Positions 45,160 through 54,390 of a stretch of DNA of 64,000 nt are shown one piece after another. The stretch's first letter is position 1. Every line of letters begins with the position of its first letter. The notes below the pieces were generated by a model. It was not told the origin of the DNA. It ran no database searches and saw only the letters and a program-made list of their open reading frames with translations. Source of the stretch: an uncultured Paracoccaceae bacterium. Its GTDB lineage: Bacteria; Pseudomonadota; Alphaproteobacteria; Rhodobacterales; Rhodobacteraceae. The position numbers and the translations under genes are program-made. The stretch is from contig CANLDA010000003.1 in assembly GCA_947489325.1 (NCBI GenBank), positions 172,663-236,662 on the forward strand, in the 5' to 3' direction.

Positions 45160-46635
45160 ATGGCGCTTTTGGACTACACCCTTCCGAACGATGGTCTAGC
45201 CGGATGTTTCATCGACGGCGCATGGCATTGGCCTGCCAGTGGCGAAAAACTACCCGTCGAAAACCCATCGCGCCGCGACACGATCTGCGAGATCGGGCGC
45301 GGCACCACGACCGAGATTGATCTGGCCGTGGCCGCAGCGCATCGTGCACGGCATACCTGGGCGGCACGTCCAGCGGCAGAGCGCGGCGCGATGTTAACCG
45401 AGCTGGGCAATCAGTTGGCAGCAAATGCCGAGGACGTCGCGCGCATTCTCGCGGCAGAAAGCGGCAACGCCATTCGAACCCAGTCACGCGGCGAGGCCAT
45501 GGGGGCTGCGGGCGTTCTGAAATACTACGGCGGTGTCGCAGGCGAGCAAAAGGGCGAGACCTTGCCCTTTGGCCCCGGCTTGATGTCCTATTCTACGCGC
45601 GAACCTTTGGGTGTGGTCGGATCGATCATCCCGTGGAATTCACCGTTGCAATTGGGCGCGGTCAAAATTTCCATGGCGCTGGCGACAGGCAACTGCCTTG
45701 TGCTGAAACCCGCCGAAGATGCACCCCTTGCGATGTTGAAATTGATGGAACTGGCAGCAGATATTTTCCCACCTGGCGTCTTCAACGTCGTCACCGGTTT
45801 GGGCGAAGAGGCAGGTGCTGCACTGGCCGCACATCCCGGAATCTCAAAAATCTCATTCACCGGCTCGTCCGAGGTTGGCAAACTGGTCGCGCATTCTGCC
45901 GCAGACCGGATCGCCAACGTCACGTTGGAGCTTGGTGGCAAGAGCCCCTGTGTGATCTTCCCGGACGCCTGCACACCAGAGCGTCTGGACGCAACAGCCC
46001 AAGGTGTCGTCAACGCCATGCGGTTCGCGCGTCAGGGGCAAAGCTGCACCGCCGGGTCGCGTTTGTTTGTGCATAAATCCGTCTGGGATGATCTGATGCC
46101 ACTGGTCGCTGAAAAAGCCGCCGCGATGACCGTGGGCGATGCGCTGGATGAAGACAGCGATATTGGCGCTGTGGTCAACGCAGAACGCTATGGCGAAATC
46201 TGCGCCTATGTGGCCGAGGCCGAGGCGCAGGGCGCCACGTTCCTGACGGGCGAAACCCCAAAAGCCACGGATAAGGGCTTCCACCCGATCCCCACCATCC
46301 TCACGGGGCTCGACAATTCATGGCGCATCGCGCGCGAAGAGGTGTTTGGCCCCGTGCTGGTCGCGATCCCGTGGGAGGACGAGGCCGATATGATCGAACA
46401 AGCCAACGACACCCACTACGGGCTGGCCGCGTTCATCTTTAGTCATGACCTGAGCACGGTGGTACGCATGACCCGCGCGCTTGATGCAGGGTGGGTGCAG
46501 GTCAATCAAGGCGGCGGGCAAATTCCGGGCATGTCCTATGGTGGGATCAAACAATCCGGCATGGGCAGCGAATATTCGATCGAAGGCGCGCTTGAGGCTT
46601 ATACCTTTCGCAAATGCGTGACGGTGGCGTTATAA
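45160..46635 (+). CDS. NAD(P)-dependent aldehyde dehydrogenase
   Basis: 491 residues, a full-length aldehyde dehydrogenase. It has the cofactor loop SFTGSSEVGKLV, the general base Glu in LELGGKSPC, and the nucleophile Cys296 in RQGQSCTAGS. EEVFGPVLVAIPW and GGIKQSGMGSEY near the end are typical. It may oxidise a semialdehyde made by the class III aminotransferase or another cluster enzyme. An AGGA ribosome site overlaps the end of the upstream gene, three bases away. Confidence 0.92.
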   Translation: MALLDYTLPNDGLAGCFIDGAWHWPASGEKLPVENPSRRDTICEIGRGTTTEIDLAVAAAHRARHTWAARPAAERGAMLTELGNQLAANAEDVARILAAESGNAIRTQSRGEAMGAAGVLKYYGGVAGEQKGETLPFGPGLMSYSTREPLGVVGSIIPWNSPLQLGAVKISMALATGNCLVLKPAEDAPLAMLKLMELAADIFPPGVFNVVTGLGEEAGAALAAHPGISKISFTGSSEVGKLVAHSAADRIANVTLELGGKSPCVIFPDACTPERLDATAQGVVNAMRFARQGQSCTAGSRLFVHKSVWDDLMPLVAEKAAAMTVGDALDEDSDIGAVVNAERYGEICAYVAEAEAQGATFLTGETPKATDKGFHPIPTILTGLDNSWRIAREEVFGPVLVAIPWEDEADMIEQANDTHYGLAAFIFSHDLSTVVRMTRALDAGWVQVNQGGGQIPGMSYGGIKQSGMGSEYSIEGALEAYTFRKCVTVAL

Positions 46636-46638
46636 ACC

Positions 46639-47898
46639 ATGGCGCAGGACCGGTTCGGCAATCCAATTGACCCCTCAGTCGGCTACGCGCGCGGGCGGTT
46701 CTTATCCTCCAGCGCGGCGGAAATTCGCAGGTTACGCCATGCGCAAAGTGTGGCAGCGCAGGTTGTGGCGGCGCGGGGCATTGATGCCATTGGAATTTTC
46801 ACCGGCAACCCGCGGTATTTCCCGCTCAAGCCCGACGACTTGGCCACCAATTGCGAGGAATGGGTTGGGCCGGGATTGTTTGCGGGCGATTTGGCGCAGA
46901 TTGCGATCCAGCATTTCGGCGGTGGCGAAACCGTCGCCGTTACCAACCGCACCAGCGCAGGGCTAGTCGCGGCGGTGTTGGCCTTGGCCGATAGCCGCCC
47001 TGTTGTTTCGGTAGTTCCTGACGGTGATCGCAGCCATGCCTCCGTGGTGCGCGGTTGCACCCTGGCTGGCGTTGATCTGATTGAGCTGGACAGCAGTGCC
47101 GATCCAGCACCCGCCTTGGGGCAATACGCACCCGCTCTTGTGGTGATCACGACGGTCACCAGCTCTCTGGCGCGGATGACGGATGATCAGACCCGCCGCG
47201 CAATCGCCGCCGCCAAAGCGGCGGGTGCCACAGTGTTTATGGACGAAGCATACGGCGCGCGATTGCGACCGGTGCTGCACGGCGGTGCGCTTAGCCTGAC
47301 GATGGGCGCAGATTTTGCCATTACAAATGCCGACAAAGCGGGGTTATCCGGCCCACGCGCGGGCATCTTATGCGGGGCGACAGAACCGGTGCTGGCGACG
47401 CTTGCGAAAGCCTCTGAGCTGGGTCAAGAGGCCCGCGCACCGATTGCGGCCGGGGCGATGCGCAGCCTGCAAGCCTTTGATCCCGAAGATTTACGCACCG
47501 AAGCGCGCGATGGCGGGTCCATTGCCGACGCGTTGAGCGCGACATGGGGCGAAGATATCGTGCATCGCTCGGACCTTGGCCCGATGTTGGAGGAACAAGA
47601 CGTGCTGGCGCGGGTGCTGGAACATGCCGGATTGCGCAAAACGGATATCGTCCCGGCAGAGGTCACTGCCGCCATAGGTATGATCCTGCTGCGCGACCAT
47701 GGCGTGCTGACGGTGAACACGCATGGCGCGCCGGGGGGCCGGGTGTCCCTGCGCCTGAAACCCACCGCTGGGGCCTTGGCAGCCGTGGGCGGGCAAGGCG
47801 CTCTCGTCTGTGCACTCGACGAAGCCGTTGCTCAGGTCGCAGATCGGTTGGGCGATGACACGTGGTTCACCGCCACCTTGTTCGGAGAGACTGCATGA
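46639..47898 (+). CDS. SelA-like PLP-dependent enzyme
   Basis: 419 residues of the SelA/DgaE branch of PLP enzymes (fold-type I). Features are VTNRTSAGLVAAVLALAD, the cofactor Asp in TVFMDEAYGARLRP, and the Schiff-base Lys233 in ITNADKAGLSGPRAGILCG, which resembles the SGDKLLGGPQAGI motif of SelA. It probably acts as a lyase, racemase-like or aminotransferase enzyme rather than in selenium transfer, since no selD or selB is nearby. It starts three bases after the aldehyde dehydrogenase and overlaps the next gene by four. Confidence 0.72.
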   Translation: MAQDRFGNPIDPSVGYARGRFLSSSAAEIRRLRHAQSVAAQVVAARGIDAIGIFTGNPRYFPLKPDDLATNCEEWVGPGLFAGDLAQIAIQHFGGGETVAVTNRTSAGLVAAVLALADSRPVVSVVPDGDRSHASVVRGCTLAGVDLIELDSSADPAPALGQYAPALVVITTVTSSLARMTDDQTRRAIAAAKAAGATVFMDEAYGARLRPVLHGGALSLTMGADFAITNADKAGLSGPRAGILCGATEPVLATLAKASELGQEARAPIAAGAMRSLQAFDPEDLRTEARDGGSIADALSATWGEDIVHRSDLGPMLEEQDVLARVLEHAGLRKTDIVPAEVTAAIGMILLRDHGVLTVNTHGAPGGRVSLRLKPTAGALAAVGGQGALVCALDEAVAQVADRLGDDTWFTATLFGETA

Positions 47899-48902
47899 GC
47901 GATTTCGCAAAGTACGATGATCGGTTGGACCGATTGGTCAATCTGGATCTGGGCAATCGCGGGATCGAACCGCTCTATGAGGCCTCGCGCGCATTGGCCG
48001 GGCGCGCTTTGTGCGGTGCGGCGGCGGATATGTTGCTGGCCATTCCAAAAGGGGGCACCGCGATTGTCACAACGGGGTCGGTCAGCCGCGCATGGTTGTC
48101 GCCTGAGCTGGGCGAGAACGACGGGCCTTCGGGCGCTGCGGCACTGATCCGTGCGTTGTGGCTTGCGCGCCGGGCGAGTTGCATCTTGGTGATTGAAGAG
48201 ACGTTGATGTCACCGATGGCCGCGACACTGCAAGCCTGTGGCGTTGCGGTGACTGATCTGGAGGTGACGCGCAAAGCAAGCGCGGACGGAACAATGGCCT
48301 GTGCCACGCTCATCCCCTATCCTGTGACCGATGCCGAGGGACAGACGGCAGCACGGGATATGCTGGCGCAGTTTGAACCCGATGTCATGGTGTCAACCGA
48401 GCGTGTGGGCCGCAATGAAAACGGGATTTACTACAACATGCGCGGGCGCGATTACGGCATGGGCCGCGCGCGGATAGACATGTTGTTTGATGCCGCGTTA
48501 GCGCGTGGCATTCCCACGTTGGCCGTGGGCGACGGTGGCAATGAAATTGGCATGGGGTTGGTTGCAGAGGTTGTCAAAACCTCCGTGCCATACGCCGCAT
48601 CCGGTGATTGCGCGTGCGGCGGCGGAATTGGTGCCGTGTCCAGCGCCGATATCTTGATGACGGCGGCGGTGTCGAACTGGGGCTGCACTGCGATTTGCGC
48701 GGCGATTGCCCTGCGCACGGGTGACAAACGCCTGATCCATACCCCAGAAATGGAAGCCCGTCTGTTGGAGGTTATGACTGCCAATGGGTTAATCAATTCC
48801 GCGGATGGCCTCATCGATCCACATGTTGACGGCATCAAAGACACAACACATATCGCGCTGGCGGAGATGGCCCTTGCCATCACCCGCAAGGCGCTTCCCT
48901 GA
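47895..48902 (+). CDS. D-glutamate cyclase-like protein (DUF4392)
   Basis: 335 residues matching the DUF4392/D-glutamate cyclase domain. Features are AIPKGGTAIVTTGSV, STERVGRNENGIYYNMRG and the diagnostic GIPTLAVGDGGNEIGMG, with NWGCTAI later. The mammalian protein DGLUCY turns D-glutamate into 5-oxo-D-proline. A similar reaction on a D-amino acid intermediate is inferred here. ATG 47895 has GGAGAG five bases upstream and overlaps the preceding stop (ATGA); an earlier in-frame ATG at 47862 lies inside the previous gene. Confidence 0.77.
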   Translation: MSDFAKYDDRLDRLVNLDLGNRGIEPLYEASRALAGRALCGAAADMLLAIPKGGTAIVTTGSVSRAWLSPELGENDGPSGAAALIRALWLARRASCILVIEETLMSPMAATLQACGVAVTDLEVTRKASADGTMACATLIPYPVTDAEGQTAARDMLAQFEPDVMVSTERVGRNENGIYYNMRGRDYGMGRARIDMLFDAALARGIPTLAVGDGGNEIGMGLVAEVVKTSVPYAASGDCACGGGIGAVSSADILMTAAVSNWGCTAICAAIALRTGDKRLIHTPEMEARLLEVMTANGLINSADGLIDPHVDGIKDTTHIALAEMALAITRKALP

Positions 48903-48917
48903 CAGAAAGTAAGACCC

Positions 48918-50168
48918 ATGTTTTCAGACACACTTCTCGCTGACGTTCGCGACCGCTTTGCCCATGTGGACAGCTGCCCCAAGGCAGGTCCACGTGTTTT
49001 CTTTGAAAATGCAGGTGGCGCGCTGACGCTGAAATCCGCGGTTGAGACGTCAACGTATTTTGCCGCGATCCCCGACAACCAAGGGCGCGACAATGAAATG
49101 GCCCATGATCTGGTGGACACGATAAATCGCGCCAAGGATGACATGCGGGTCTTCTTCAACGCGCCTGAGGGGGACATTTTTGTGGGCGAAAGTGGGACAG
49201 AGCTATTGTTCCGCCTGATCACGAATGCGATTTTAGGCGCTGAGGACGGCGGCGTGGTTCTGGGGTCCACGCTGGAACATCCCGCCACCCGCAGCGCCTG
49301 TACCCGTTGGGCCAATATCGCGGGGAAACCCTATGTTCAAGTGCCGCATAATGATGCGACGGGCACTGTCACGGCGGCGGATTTTGAACCGCATCTGACA
49401 CCGGATATTCGTGTGGCCACGATCCTGCACACTTCGCCTGTCACCGGAATGACCGTGGATGTTGCGGGCATTGCGATCGCAATCCGCGCGGTCGCGCCCA
49501 AAGCGCTGATCATTGTAGATGGCATTCAGCACGCAAGCCACGGGCGGATCGACATCGCGGGATATGACATCGATGGCTATGTGATTTCGCCCTACAAAGT
49601 GTTTTCGCGGCACGGGTACGGCGTGGCGTGGACCTCGCCCACGCTGAACGCGATGGAACACAACGCGTTGATCGGTGGCCCTGAAGGCAACTGGGAAATG
49701 GGCACCCGCGACACAGGCGCCTATGCCACGATGTCTGACGTGATTGGCTATTTTGACTGGCTGGGCGGCCAAGTGAGCGACAGTGATGACCGTCGCACCC
49801 GGATCGAGGCCGCAGGTGCCGCGATCCATGCCCACGAACAAGGGCTGACCGATGCAATGCTGCACGGCACCGGTAATCTGGCAGGACTGGCCGACCTAGA
49901 AGGTGTTTTGATCATCGGTGGCATCGATAATCCTGCGCGCGAAGGGCTCGTATCAATCGCGGTGGACGGGTTAAGTTCGCCCGATTTGGTCACCGCGTTA
50001 CGCAGCCGGGGCATTCGCACCCACACGCGCAAAGCAGACCATTATTCTGGCAACATCCTTGACCCACTTGGTCTGCCCGACGCCGTGCGGGTCTCAATGT
50101 GTCACTACAACAGCCTTGATGAAGTCAAAACGTTTCTTGCAGCCATGCGCGAGATTTTGGATGACTAA
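48918..50168 (+). CDS. Class V aminotransferase / cysteine desulfurase-like enzyme
   Basis: 416 residues of the class V PLP family (cysteine desulfurase and isopenicillin-N-epimerase-like). Features are RVFFENAGGALTLKSAV, the cofactor Asp/His region LIIVDGIQHASHGRIDI and the Schiff-base Lys227 in VISPYKVFSRHGYGV. The family includes desulfurases, lyases, epimerases and transaminases. No iron-sulfur assembly genes are present, which argues against sulfur donation. It is the last gene of the island and starts 15 bases after the cyclase-like gene. Confidence 0.82.
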   Translation: MFSDTLLADVRDRFAHVDSCPKAGPRVFFENAGGALTLKSAVETSTYFAAIPDNQGRDNEMAHDLVDTINRAKDDMRVFFNAPEGDIFVGESGTELLFRLITNAILGAEDGGVVLGSTLEHPATRSACTRWANIAGKPYVQVPHNDATGTVTAADFEPHLTPDIRVATILHTSPVTGMTVDVAGIAIAIRAVAPKALIIVDGIQHASHGRIDIAGYDIDGYVISPYKVFSRHGYGVAWTSPTLNAMEHNALIGGPEGNWEMGTRDTGAYATMSDVIGYFDWLGGQVSDSDDRRTRIEAAGAAIHAHEQGLTDAMLHGTGNLAGLADLEGVLIIGGIDNPAREGLVSIAVDGLSSPDLVTALRSRGIRTHTRKADHYSGNILDPLGLPDAVRVSMCHYNSLDEVKTFLAAMREILDD

Positions 50169-50616
50169 GCACAAATTGACGAGCCCTTATTGGCAAATCC
50201 ACATCGAAACAGCTTCTTGTCCGCATTTTTCTGGGTCGAAAAGCAAGCAGCGTAAGGATATTTTGAATTCTGTTGTTAAGAGCGAGTTTCAACGACCGCT
50301 TCGGTGAAAACTTCTGCATTGCACCGATAAGATTGCCGCAGACGCGAGCGTTTTCTGCGCAAGCACTAGCTGCACCGGCAAAAGGCGGCAAAGTCCCGCA
50401 CATCGCGCGCTGCTCAGTCATATGATGAATGGTGGGTTTGGGGCAATATTGCATGTCACGGCCTATTAAAGGGATTCAGAAAATTTACCGTGCCGAGTTA
50501 AAGATGTGCGGCCTTCCACAAGCAACGAAACCTACTGATTGACTGCACAAATTGGGATGAAGACAACAAAAAAGGCGCTCAAAAGCGCCTTTTGAAATCA
50601 TGCAAACAAAAGATAA
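50169..50616. other. 448-base intergenic region with probable decayed sequence
   Basis: It lies between the last island gene and trxA. An open frame at 50125-50454 on the minus strand runs into the neighbouring gene, has odd composition (many Cys and Arg) and shows no family resemblance. The segment tgcaccggcaaaaggcggca near 50371 looks like the GC-rich dispersed sequences often seen between genes in this order, but this is an impression only. The trxA terminator occupies the right end. Confidence 0.45.
50566..50592 (-). terminator. Intrinsic terminator of trxA
   Basis: A 9-bp stem (AAAGGCGCT at 50571-50579 with AGCGCCTTT at 50584-50592) with a 4-base loop is followed on the leftward strand by TTTTTTG. 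It begins 24 bases after the trxA stop. Confidence 0.88.
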
Positions 50617-50937
50617 TCAGATGCTTTCTTCGATCCAGCTTTGCAACGCGGCCTTTGGTGCTGCGCCTGCGCGGTTGGACACGACCTGACCGTCCTTAAA
50701 AATGAACAACGCAGGAATGCCACGCACGCCCATGGCAGCAGCTGAATTCGGGTTACTGTCTACGTCAACTTTGGCAATTTTGATCTTGCCTCCAAACTCT
50801 GCTGCCAGTTCTTCCAATGCTGGGCCAATTTGTTTGCAAGGGCCACACCATTCGGCCCAAAAATCGACCACAACGGGTACGTCGGAATTTTTGACTTCAG
50901 CGTCAAAGGTGGCATCGGTGACAGCGACGGTTGCCAT
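50617..50937 (-). CDS. trxA: Thioredoxin
   Basis: 106 residues, the standard thioredoxin size. The active site WCGPCK lies at residues 30-35, within [20 protein letters not shown]. The cis-Pro loop ([14 protein letters not shown]) is present. It reduces protein disulfides in the cytoplasm. It follows addA by 60 bases on the same strand; the addA-trxA order is common in alphaproteobacteria. AGGAGA precedes the ATG. Confidence 0.97.
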   Translation of the reverse strand: MATVAVTDATFDAEVKNSDVPVVVDFWAEWCGPCKQIGPALEELAAEFGGKIKIAKVDVDSNPNSAAAMGVRGIPALFIFKDGQVVSNRAGAAPKAALQSWIEESI

Positions 50938-50997
50938 AAGGCTTCTCCTGAATGGGAATAAGATCGGACTTGAACCTAAGTACGGTTGCCGGGGGCG

Positions 50998-53900
50998 TCA
51001 AGCAATCAACGCGTTTGCAAGTGCTTCCTTCACAAGCTTGTGCGGCAAAGGCATGAGTTTTGCGTCTTTGGTCCACAAAATCGCGGTTTGAATGTCGTGG
51101 TCCGGATAAATCTGCAAAAGCGCCTCGGCATAGGCCCCCATTTGCCGCAAAATCCCTTCGGGCACAGCGCTGGGATCATCAGGCACCATTGCATTGGATT
51201 TGAAATCCACAGCCAAAACCACACCATCCGACACGATCAAACGGTCAATGGTGCCATGCAGCCGCTCTGTCCCCAAGGCCGTGCTTAGGGATACCTCGTT
51301 CACACCATCGGCTGTGAAAATACCCTGCAAGGCTTCGTTGTTCAGAATAGCGGCCACCTCTGTGTAAAGGTCCTGATCGGCAAATCCATTCAAATTCTCG
51401 CCGGAATTTCGCAATATAGTGTCTGCCGCTGCTTGTCGATCTGCGGGCGGGATTGTTGGCAGATGTTCCAACAACAGATGGATGCATCGCCCTCGCGCCT
51501 TGGCGGCCTCTTCGTCCAGATTAGGCTCTCCTGGCAGGGCCTTTGCCCCACCCAGATCAGATGGGCTTAGCGTTTTTTTCGGCTCTGGTGGTTTTTCCGC
51601 TTTGCTATCAAACCATGGATCCAAATGCGGCAAGGAAGGAGTTTCAGAAATCTGTGTGGCCAATACCGGGCCAGACCAATCGCCATGCGCGTATCGTTGC
51701 CCTTGCCCCATGGCATAGTCATGCGCCGTGGCTCCGGCTTTGGTCATGGCGCGTTCCACCATGTGATACCAGCTTTCGCCGTCTTTACCCAGCTCTCCTG
51801 CTGCCGCCACGATCAGCCATTTTTCCGCCCGTGTCATCGCCACATACAGCAGGCGCAACCGTTCGGCTTTTTGAGCCTCTATCATGGCTTCGCGCACATC
51901 TACCAACAAAGGCGGCGCCGCATCCACAGGTACATTCCAGAACGCCGTACCGGTGTCATCCTTTACGATCTGATCGCGAATACGCACGGCACGCTGCCCG
52001 GTATCGGGCATAATCACGATCGGCGCCTCAAGCCCCTTGGACCCATGCACCGTCATCACCCTGATGCGATCCCCTGCGCTGTCCATCTGGCGTTTGATCT
52101 CTAGCTCGTCTGTTTCCAGCCACACAAGGAACCCAGTCAGGCTTGGCACTGCACTGCGCTCATAAGACAGTGCCTGCGACAGCAATGCATTGATGCCGTC
52201 CTCTGCCTCTGTACCCAAACGCGCCAACAGGTGATTGCGCCCGTCGTGACGGGTCAATATCCGTTCAATCAAATCATAGGGGCGCAGAAAATCAGTTTTA
52301 CCCAACAGGTCGGTAAACACCGTCATTGTATCTGGAAATTCCTCGCCCCGTTCGCGCAGAGCCTGCCATAAGTATTTCGTTTTACGTTTATGGGCCAAAT
52401 CATAGAGTGCCTGTTCGCTCCACCCAAACAAAGGGGATCGAAGAGCCACAGCCAATGACAAGTCATCCTCCGGCGTGGATAGGAACGACAGCAGCGCCGC
52501 CAGATCGCGCACAGCCAATTCTGCACCAACCTTCAACCTGTCCGCCCCGGCAATCGGCAAATCCGCCGCCTTACAGGCGCGGATGATTTCGTGAAACAAA
52601 TCAGACCGACGCTGCACAAGGATTAAGAAATCCCCGGCCCGCACGGGGCGTTGCGTGTACACGCCGTCTGCGCCCTTATGATCCGCAATCGTGACCCCCT
52701 GATGGATCATCCGCTTGATCTCATCCGCGATCTGTTGGGCCAAAATTACGGTGTGATGGGTGTGGCTGATCCGGTCCACCGGATCAAACCATGCGCCATC
52801 TTCTTCCTTGGCCGAAGGCTCCACCACCGGCCACAGATCCACACGCCCCGGCAAATCCCCATGAAACGCCCGGTGTTTCATTTCTTGCGGGAAACCGACG
52901 TCTGGCAGGCCTTCAAAACACAAATCCACAAGTCGCAGCACCGCTTCGGATGAGCGGAAGGAATATTCCAATTCGCGGGATTGCAAAGGCGTTTCTGCAT
53001 CTTCCAGACGGGCCGAAAATTCCAATCGCATCCGATCAAATTCCGCCGGGTCTGCGCCCTGAAAACTATAGATCGACTGTTTTTTATCACCTACGACAAA
53101 AATCGTTCGTTGAATATCGCCACGCGCACCGCTGCCGGATGTGAACTCCTGAGCAAGACGTTCTATCACCTGCCATTGCACAGGGCTGGTATCCTGCGCC
53201 TCGTCCACAAGGATATGATCAATGCCACCATCCAGACGGTACAGCACCCATTCCGCCACGGCAGGGTCACTTAGCAATCCCCGCGCGCGCATGATCAGGT
53301 CGTCAAAGTCAAGCCAGCCCATCGCTTGTTTGCGCGTCTCGTAATGGCGCAGAAACCGATGCGCGAAGCGATGCAGCGCCTCTGCGCGTCGCTTTGCATC
53401 CAGCGCCAGACGCACATTGCGCGCATCTTCAATGCGCATCATGAAATGCTCGACCTCTGGCATCAGGGCCGCAAAACTCTCGCGCAGGTTTTTCGTTGGA
53501 AAAGAGCCTATCTTGGCTGAAAATGGCTCTTTTGCCTTGGCGCCCGTCAGAAATACACCTTCCAAAACCGGCAAATCTGACAAATTAAACTGAGTCACAA
53601 ATCGCAGCTTTGCAGCGGCCTTCTGATCGTTCGTCCCCCCCGTTTCCAACGCCGCAATCAGATTTGTGAGCAGATCACGCTCGCTGCCCAAAAACACCTG
53701 CGACTGTAAATCTTGCGCTGTCATCTCTGGCGCAACGCCCAGCCGATCTGCCAGCCCTTCTGGTGATACATCCGAGGCAAAGGCCAAGCGATGGCGGCAA
53801 ATCTCTTGGGTCAATTGTTCCAGCGTTTCACCGGAAAAATGCCGCAAAAGGTCCTGCACCAAATGGGTGTCATCGCCGTCGGCCATGTCTTCAACAATAT

Positions 53901-54390
53901 CTTCGCGCAACAAGGTTGCGGCGCGGTCTTCCATTTCCTTGAACAGCGGTGAAACGCCTGCCTCAAGCGGGAAACGCCGCAAAAGGCTGGCACAAAACGA
54001 GTGGATCGTTTGAATTTTTAGACCACCGGGGGTTTCAATGGCGCGGGCAAACAGCGTGCGCGCCCGGCGCAAGGTGCCAGCATCTGCCGCCCCTTCATAT
54101 CCCAATTCAAGCAGTTCCGCGCCCAGCGCGGCATCATCCTTCATTGCCCATTCACCGAGACGCTTAAACAGGCGGTTTTGCATCTCGCTGGCGGCAGCTT
54201 TGGTGTAGGTCAGGCACAGGATGTGCTGCGGCTGCACTTCGGCCAGCAAAAGCCGGGCCACACGATCCGTCAAAACCCGTGTTTTGCCCGAGCCGGCATT
54301 CGCCGACAGCCACGTGGACATGTCCGGGCGTGCGGAACGCACCTGGCTTTCAGTGGCATCATCGCGTTGAATAATGTTGGGCTGAGTCAT
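50998..54390 (-). CDS. addA: Double-strand break repair helicase-nuclease AddA
   Basis: 1130 residues. It has a UvrD-type helicase with Walker A ANAGSGKTRVLTD (near residue 30), the motif LVDEAQDTSPVQW, ARGDIQRTIFVVGDKKQSIYSFQGADP (in part) and MTVHGSKGLEAPIV. The C-terminal RecB-like nuclease carries VLAVDFKSN. With AddB it resects double-strand ends for recombination. ATG 54390 has GGAGGA upstream and overlaps the addB stop by four bases; an upstream start at 54429 is less likely. Confidence 0.95.
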   Translation of the reverse strand: MTQPNIIQRDDATESQVRSARPDMSTWLSANAGSGKTRVLTDRVARLLLAEVQPQHILCLTYTKAAASEMQNRLFKRLGEWAMKDDAALGAELLELGYEGAADAGTLRRARTLFARAIETPGGLKIQTIHSFCASLLRRFPLEAGVSPLFKEMEDRAATLLREDIVEDMADGDDTHLVQDLLRHFSGETLEQLTQEICRHRLAFASDVSPEGLADRLGVAPEMTAQDLQSQVFLGSERDLLTNLIAALETGGTNDQKAAAKLRFVTQFNLSDLPVLEGVFLTGAKAKEPFSAKIGSFPTKNLRESFAALMPEVEHFMMRIEDARNVRLALDAKRRAEALHRFAHRFLRHYETRKQAMGWLDFDDLIMRARGLLSDPAVAEWVLYRLDGGIDHILVDEAQDTSPVQWQVIERLAQEFTSGSGARGDIQRTIFVVGDKKQSIYSFQGADPAEFDRMRLEFSARLEDAETPLQSRELEYSFRSSEAVLRLVDLCFEGLPDVGFPQEMKHRAFHGDLPGRVDLWPVVEPSAKEEDGAWFDPVDRISHTHHTVILAQQIADEIKRMIHQGVTIADHKGADGVYTQRPVRAGDFLILVQRRSDLFHEIIRACKAADLPIAGADRLKVGAELAVRDLAALLSFLSTPEDDLSLAVALRSPLFGWSEQALYDLAHKRKTKYLWQALRERGEEFPDTMTVFTDLLGKTDFLRPYDLIERILTRHDGRNHLLARLGTEAEDGINALLSQALSYERSAVPSLTGFLVWLETDELEIKRQMDSAGDRIRVMTVHGSKGLEAPIVIMPDTGQRAVRIRDQIVKDDTGTAFWNVPVDAAPPLLVDVREAMIEAQKAERLRLLYVAMTRAEKWLIVAAAGELGKDGESWYHMVERAMTKAGATAHDYAMGQGQRYAHGDWSGPVLATQISETPSLPHLDPWFDSKAEKPPEPKKTLSPSDLGGAKALPGEPNLDEEAAKARGRCIHLLLEHLPTIPPADRQAAADTILRNSGENLNGFADQDLYTEVAAILNNEALQGIFTADGVNEVSLSTALGTERLHGTIDRLIVSDGVVLAVDFKSNAMVPDDPSAVPEGILRQMGAYAEALLQIYPDHDIQTAILWTKDAKLMPLPHKLVKEALANALIA

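Noticed and set aside
46639..47898. True selenocysteine synthase SelA
   Set aside because: Only the PLP motif resembles SelA; no selB, selD or tRNA-Sec gene is nearby and the context is catabolic.
50125..50454. Minus-strand open frame of 109 codons
   Set aside because: It overlaps the end of the class V aminotransferase-like gene, has an unnatural composition rich in Cys and Arg, and shows no family resemblance or convincing ribosome site.
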